From Scatosoma sp045594025 (lineage in GTDB: Bacteria; Bacillota; Clostridia; Christensenellales; Borkfalkiaceae): a DNA stretch of 64,000 bases. The notes below the pieces were generated by a model. It saw only the letters and a list, made by a program, of their open reading frames with translations, searched no databases and was not told the origin of the DNA. Both the position numbers and the translations under genes were made by a program. Shown piece by piece: positions 60,974 through 64,000 of this stretch (its first letter is position 1; every line of letters begins with the position of its first letter). The stretch lies in NCBI GenBank assembly GCA_045594025.1, contig JAZNXS010000033.1:1-64000 (forward strand), written 5' to 3'.

Positions 60974-62503
60974 TTAAGCGCTTGCTTCAGGCAGCGTAAT
61001 CGCTACCGGATTAGGGTTGAATTCACTCACGATAGCTGCGCCCGTAAGCGTCAACGTATCTTCCTCATTTACTAAAATGACGCACCTTGTATTCCAAGTC
61101 ACCTCAGTTATGTCCCCGTTTTCCGTATGCTTTGTGCCGACTGCCGTTTCCATAATCGTACAGCTACCGGCTTGCATGATAGGAAGAATTTTAGCAATGA
61201 TTCCATTTTTATCCACGTTGGAAAGCTTTACCTTATTCAACTCCGATTCAATAAAGCCGACAAACAACGCTACGCTTGCATATTTCCCCTTAGAAACCTT
61301 TTCAATCAAATCATTAAAGGTGAGCTCGCCATACGTTTTCCCTGTTGCCGAATCCGTTTTTAAAAGGAATGCTTCGATATTGAAAGCCTTTATTTCCGCC
61401 GCTTTTTCTTCGCCGAACACCTCAACCAACGCCGCATATACCGTTTCATCCGCCACTAAAACTTCCCATAATACTTGAGGCGAAACTTCCAACAACGTTG
61501 TAAGCGTGTTGTAAACCTCATTCATCTTAACAGGACCAAGCTTAATAATTTCCATAAAGATAGAGGACATCGTCAATTCGGGATTCACTTGCGCCAACAC
61601 GCAATCGATCACATCAGTCATCGAGGATTGCATCGTAAGCCCATCAAACGTGGACATGTACTTATCTACCACCTCTGCAACATCCATCGAGACGTTGATA
61701 CTTCCCCCTCCGACCGTCGATTTCGTCGTGATTCCTTCCATCGCCGTTTCGTCCCAAATATCAGAGAAAGAAAGCCCAGGGAACTGCGTCCCTGTAAGTT
61801 CGTTCAGAACCTCTTCCAAGGTTACGCCCATCGACGCCAAAGTATATTCGCCATCCGTCGCCTCAGAAATCGCTGTATCAAGCTTCTCTTCCAAATCGAT
61901 GGGATCTTTCCCCAACGTACTGTTACCGCTATCGTCAACATTGTATATGTACAATACGTAATCGCAAAGGTACAATGCATACGACTTCGAGCCTGCATTG
62001 TTTTCCATCGTAACGTCCAGCTTCATGTCCATTCCGTCATCCGTTGCCGTTGCAATCGCGGAGCCGTTCATCGTCATCACTACGTTTGTCGCAGCCGCAT
62101 AATCATATACGAAGGAAAAATCCATCTTCGCCGATTGTACGCCCTCTAAACCATTCGATACGGTTTCCGCAAGCAAATCTACCGTTTCAGCAAAACTAAG
62201 CGGCTTGTTATCACCTTGGTTACCGCCCTCATTACCGCCTTGGTTACCGCCTTCGTTGCCACCTTGGTTCCCACCTTGGTTACCGCCCTCGTTTCCACCC
62301 TGGTTACCGCCTTCGTTGCCGCCTACGTTGCTGCTTACATCGCTACTATCATCGGAACCACCAAGGTCGATGCTGCTTTCCGTCGAGCTTTCGCCGCCTA
62401 TCAAACCGCCGATTTTATCCGCGATGCCATCACAGGACGTCGCTACTGTTGTAAAGGAAAACGTCAAGCAAAGTAAAAAAGAAAGTTTTTTCCATGCTTT
62501 CAT
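60974..62503 (-). CDS. Gly-Asn-rich linker lipoprotein of unknown function
   Basis: A 509-residue lipoprotein (signal ending VATSC, Cys24). A Ser/Asp-rich stretch and about nine GGN[EQ] repeats (61-98) form a flexible linker. The remaining 400 residues hold two-part alpha/beta repeats: MDFSFVYDYAAATNVVMTMN, VTMENNAGSKSYALYLCDYV and AVGTKHTENGDITEVTWNTR suggest strands like those of outer-surface lipoproteins that bind hydrophobic ligands, but I do not recognise the family. It has its own promoter and terminator. Start ATG has AGGAGG upstream. Confidence 0.75.
   Translation of the reverse strand: MKAWKKLSFLLCLTFSFTTVATSCDGIADKIGGLIGGESSTESSIDLGGSDDSSDVSSNVGGNEGGNQGGNEGGNQGGNQGGNEGGNQGGNEGGNQGDNKPLSFAETVDLLAETVSNGLEGVQSAKMDFSFVYDYAAATNVVMTMNGSAIATATDDGMDMKLDVTMENNAGSKSYALYLCDYVLYIYNVDDSGNSTLGKDPIDLEEKLDTAISEATDGEYTLASMGVTLEEVLNELTGTQFPGLSFSDIWDETAMEGITTKSTVGGGSINVSMDVAEVVDKYMSTFDGLTMQSSMTDVIDCVLAQVNPELTMSSIFMEIIKLGPVKMNEVYNTLTTLLEVSPQVLWEVLVADETVYAALVEVFGEEKAAEIKAFNIEAFLLKTDSATGKTYGELTFNDLIEKVSKGKYASVALFVGFIESELNKVKLSNVDKNGIIAKILPIMQAGSCTIMETAVGTKHTENGDITEVTWNTRCVILVNEEDTLTLTGAAIVSEFNPNPVAITLPEASA
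62210..62323 (-). repeat. Tandem GGN[EQ] coding repeat
   Basis: About nine and a half 12-base units encode alternating GGNE and GGNQ. The near-identical codons make this a candidate variable-number repeat that could change linker length. Confidence 0.8.
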
Positions 62504-62554
62504 AGTATATATCCTCCTAAAAATGCAATTTCAAATATTTTTAATATTTGCTTC

Positions 62555-62583
62555 ATTATACTATTCCAAATGCAGCTTGTCAA
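62555..62583 (-). promoter_or_regulatory. Promoter of the Gly-Asn-rich lipoprotein gene
   Basis: TTGACA (62578-62583), 17 bases, TATAAT (62555-62560): full consensus. Confidence 0.85.
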
Positions 62584-62628
62584 TACTTTAAAAAAAGTTC
62601 CACATACGCCTTGGGAAAAGTAGAAAAC

Positions 62629-62644
62629 CCACGCGTCGGCGTGG
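62629..62644 (-). terminator. Terminator of the glutamate synthase gene
   Basis: CCACGC / GCGTGG stem with a four-base loop, followed by GTTTTCTACTTTT on the minus strand. Confidence 0.7.
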
Positions 62645-62670
62645 ATTTTTATGATTAAGATTTTTTGAGC

Positions 62671-64000
62671 TTATTTGTTTTGAATATATTCATCGATGGC
62701 TTTTGCCGCCACTTTACCTGCACCCATGGCTTTGATGACGGTTGCCGCGCCCGTTGCCGCGTCGCCGCCGCAATATACGCCCTCGAGGGAGGTTTTACCC
62801 ACTTCATCCACCGCAATTTCACCGCGGCGCAAGGTTTCTAAACCAGGCGTCGTCGCCTTCAAAAGCGGATTAGGGGAAGTTCCCAAAGACATAATTACGC
62901 AATCCACGGGAATCACAAACTCGCTACCTGCTACCACCTTGGGAGAGCGTCTGCCGCTGTCATCGGGTTCGCCAAGCTCCATACGCACGCATTCGATACC
63001 GTTCACCCAGCCATAGGAAGGATCGCGAGAATCGGTAGTTTCCGTTGCTAAAATTCTCGTGGGGTTGGTCAACAAATCGAAGATAATCCCCTCTTCCTTA
63101 GCGTGTTCGATTTCCTCTCGACGAGCAGGCAATTCCTCCTCGCCACGGCGATACACGATATGCACCTCCGCGCCCAAACGCTTCGCCGTACGAGCCGCGT
63201 CCATCGCCACGTTGCCGCCGCCTACTACCGCCACACATTTACCGCGTTGAATGGGGGTACGGCTGTCGGTTCTATACGCTTTCATAAGGTTAGAACGAGT
63301 CAAGAACTCATTTGCAGAGTACACCCCTTTTAAGCTTTCGCCGGGGATATTCATAAACTTCGGAAGCCCTGCGCCCGAGCCGATAAACACCGCCTCGAAA
63401 CCGTATTCTTCCTTTAATTCTTCAATCGTAATTACGCGCCCGATGACCATGTTGGTTTCCACCTTCACGCCCAGCGCCTTTAAATTATCCACTTCCTTTT
63501 GCACGATGGCTTTGGGCAAACGGAACTCAGGAATACCGTACACGAGTACGCCGCCTGCAACGTGCAACGCTTCGAACACCGTCACGTCATAGCCCAGCTT
63601 TGCCAAATCCCCTGCGCAGGTAAGCCCTGCAGGGCCGGAGCCCACAACCGCCACTTTATGCCCATTAGAAGGGGCCGGTACGGGTTGAGCGTGACAATTT
63701 TCGTTATGCCAGTCCGCAACGAAGCGTTCCAATCTACCGATAGCGACCGATTCGCAACCAACCTTGATACCGCGCGTGCACTTCCCCTCACACTGCGTTT
63801 CCTGAGGACAAACACGGCCGCAAACGGCAGGCAAAGACGAATCTTCCGCGATGATTTGATACGCACCTTCAAAATCCCCTTCCGCTACTTTTGCGATAAA
63901 TTCGGGTATCTTGATGTTGACGGGGCAAGCCGCCACACAAGGACGATTTTTACAGCCGATACAACGTTTTGCTTCATCGATTGCCATTTCCGCCGTGTAC
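62671..64000 (-). CDS. gltA: Glutamate synthase small subunit-like oxidoreductase (N-terminus outside window)
   Basis: The C-terminal 440 or so residues of an NADPH-dependent glutamate synthase small subunit-like flavoprotein. It supplies electrons from NADPH to glutamate synthase or a related reductase. Visible: two iron-sulphur cysteine clusters (CIGCKNRPCVAACP, then CGRVCPQETQCEGKC), the FAD site VVGSGPAGLTCAG, the NADPH site VVGGGNVAMDAART and the C-terminal CGGDAATGAATVIKAMGAG. The frame continues through the window edge (YTAEM before the first internal Met), and the family normally has about 25 more residues, so the true start is outside. Confidence 0.92.
   Translation of the reverse strand, partial: YTAEMAIDEAKRCIGCKNRPCVAACPVNIKIPEFIAKVAEGDFEGAYQIIAEDSSLPAVCGRVCPQETQCEGKCTRGIKVGCESVAIGRLERFVADWHNENCHAQPVPAPSNGHKVAVVGSGPAGLTCAGDLAKLGYDVTVFEALHVAGGVLVYGIPEFRLPKAIVQKEVDNLKALGVKVETNMVIGRVITIEELKEEYGFEAVFIGSGAGLPKFMNIPGESLKGVYSANEFLTRSNLMKAYRTDSRTPIQRGKCVAVVGGGNVAMDAARTAKRLGAEVHIVYRRGEEELPARREEIEHAKEEGIIFDLLTNPTRILATETTDSRDPSYGWVNGIECVRMELGEPDDSGRRSPKVVAGSEFVIPVDCVIMSLGTSPNPLLKATTPGLETLRRGEIAVDEVGKTSLEGVYCGGDAATGAATVIKAMGAGKVAAKAIDEYIQNK

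Overview
The window reads as chromosome from an uncultured gut-type Clostridia (Bacillota). Evidence: GGAGG ribosome-binding sites, lipobox lipoproteins, sigma-A promoters of the form TTGACA-N17-TATAAT, MalFG-type sugar ABC permeases without their own ATPase, DUF3737, YfhO and DUF4838 proteins. Base composition is moderate (roughly mid-40s % GC by eye). The rank below class is a guess (Christensenellales-like). Nearly all genes are on the minus strand.

Layout. 1-2.0 kb: the 3' part of a large serine recombinase, a palindrome-rich element end, tRNA-Glu and a relic copy of the tRNA 5' half. 2.2-13.4 kb: a minus-strand carbohydrate operon (surface protein, lipoprotein with hydrolase features, solute-binding protein, two permeases, GH92 mannosidase-like enzyme, L-rhamnose mutarotase). 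It faces a divergent GntR/LacI-type regulator at 13.7-14.8 kb, and a TTGTACAA operator sits inside the operon promoter. 15-18 kb: DUF3737, O-acetyltransferase, HIT and TIR-domain genes. 18.4-18.9 kb: a small membrane protein and a divergent XRE repressor sharing two matched operators. 19-21.8 kb: a YfcC-type transporter and a PlsC-like acyltransferase.

22-50.4 kb: the main feature, a ~28 kb minus-strand glycan locus. In transcription order it holds a 1302-residue lipoprotein with InlB-type repeats and beta-helix modules, a 44-residue acidic peptide, a 2019-residue beta-helix/DUF4838 protein, a six-hairpin glycosidase, a solute-binding protein, two permeases, a 1036-residue Ig-like protein, a second DUF4838 lipoprotein, an Ig/beta-helix lipoprotein, GH130 phosphorylase, phosphohexomutase, GH2 beta-glucuronidase and SGNH esterase. 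50.5-57.5 kb: a Gfo/Idh/MocA oxidoreductase with a divergent AraC regulator, then a GH2 enzyme, an SGNH esterase and an alpha/beta hydrolase. 57.6-58 kb: a tyrosine-recombinase relic beside an unusual tRNA-Pro(AGG). 58-64 kb: YfhO, a Gly-Asn-rich lipoprotein and glutamate synthase small subunit (cut by the window edge).

Working model (inference): large surface lipoproteins bind a complex plant or host glycan, esterases and glycosidases trim it, two ABC importers take up oligosaccharides, and GH92, GH130, GH2 and the phosphohexomutase degrade mannose- and glucuronate-containing pieces in the cytoplasm. The least-described items are the beta-helix/DUF4838 module family, the small acidic peptide, the XRE/membrane-protein switch, the TIR protein and the tRNA-Pro.
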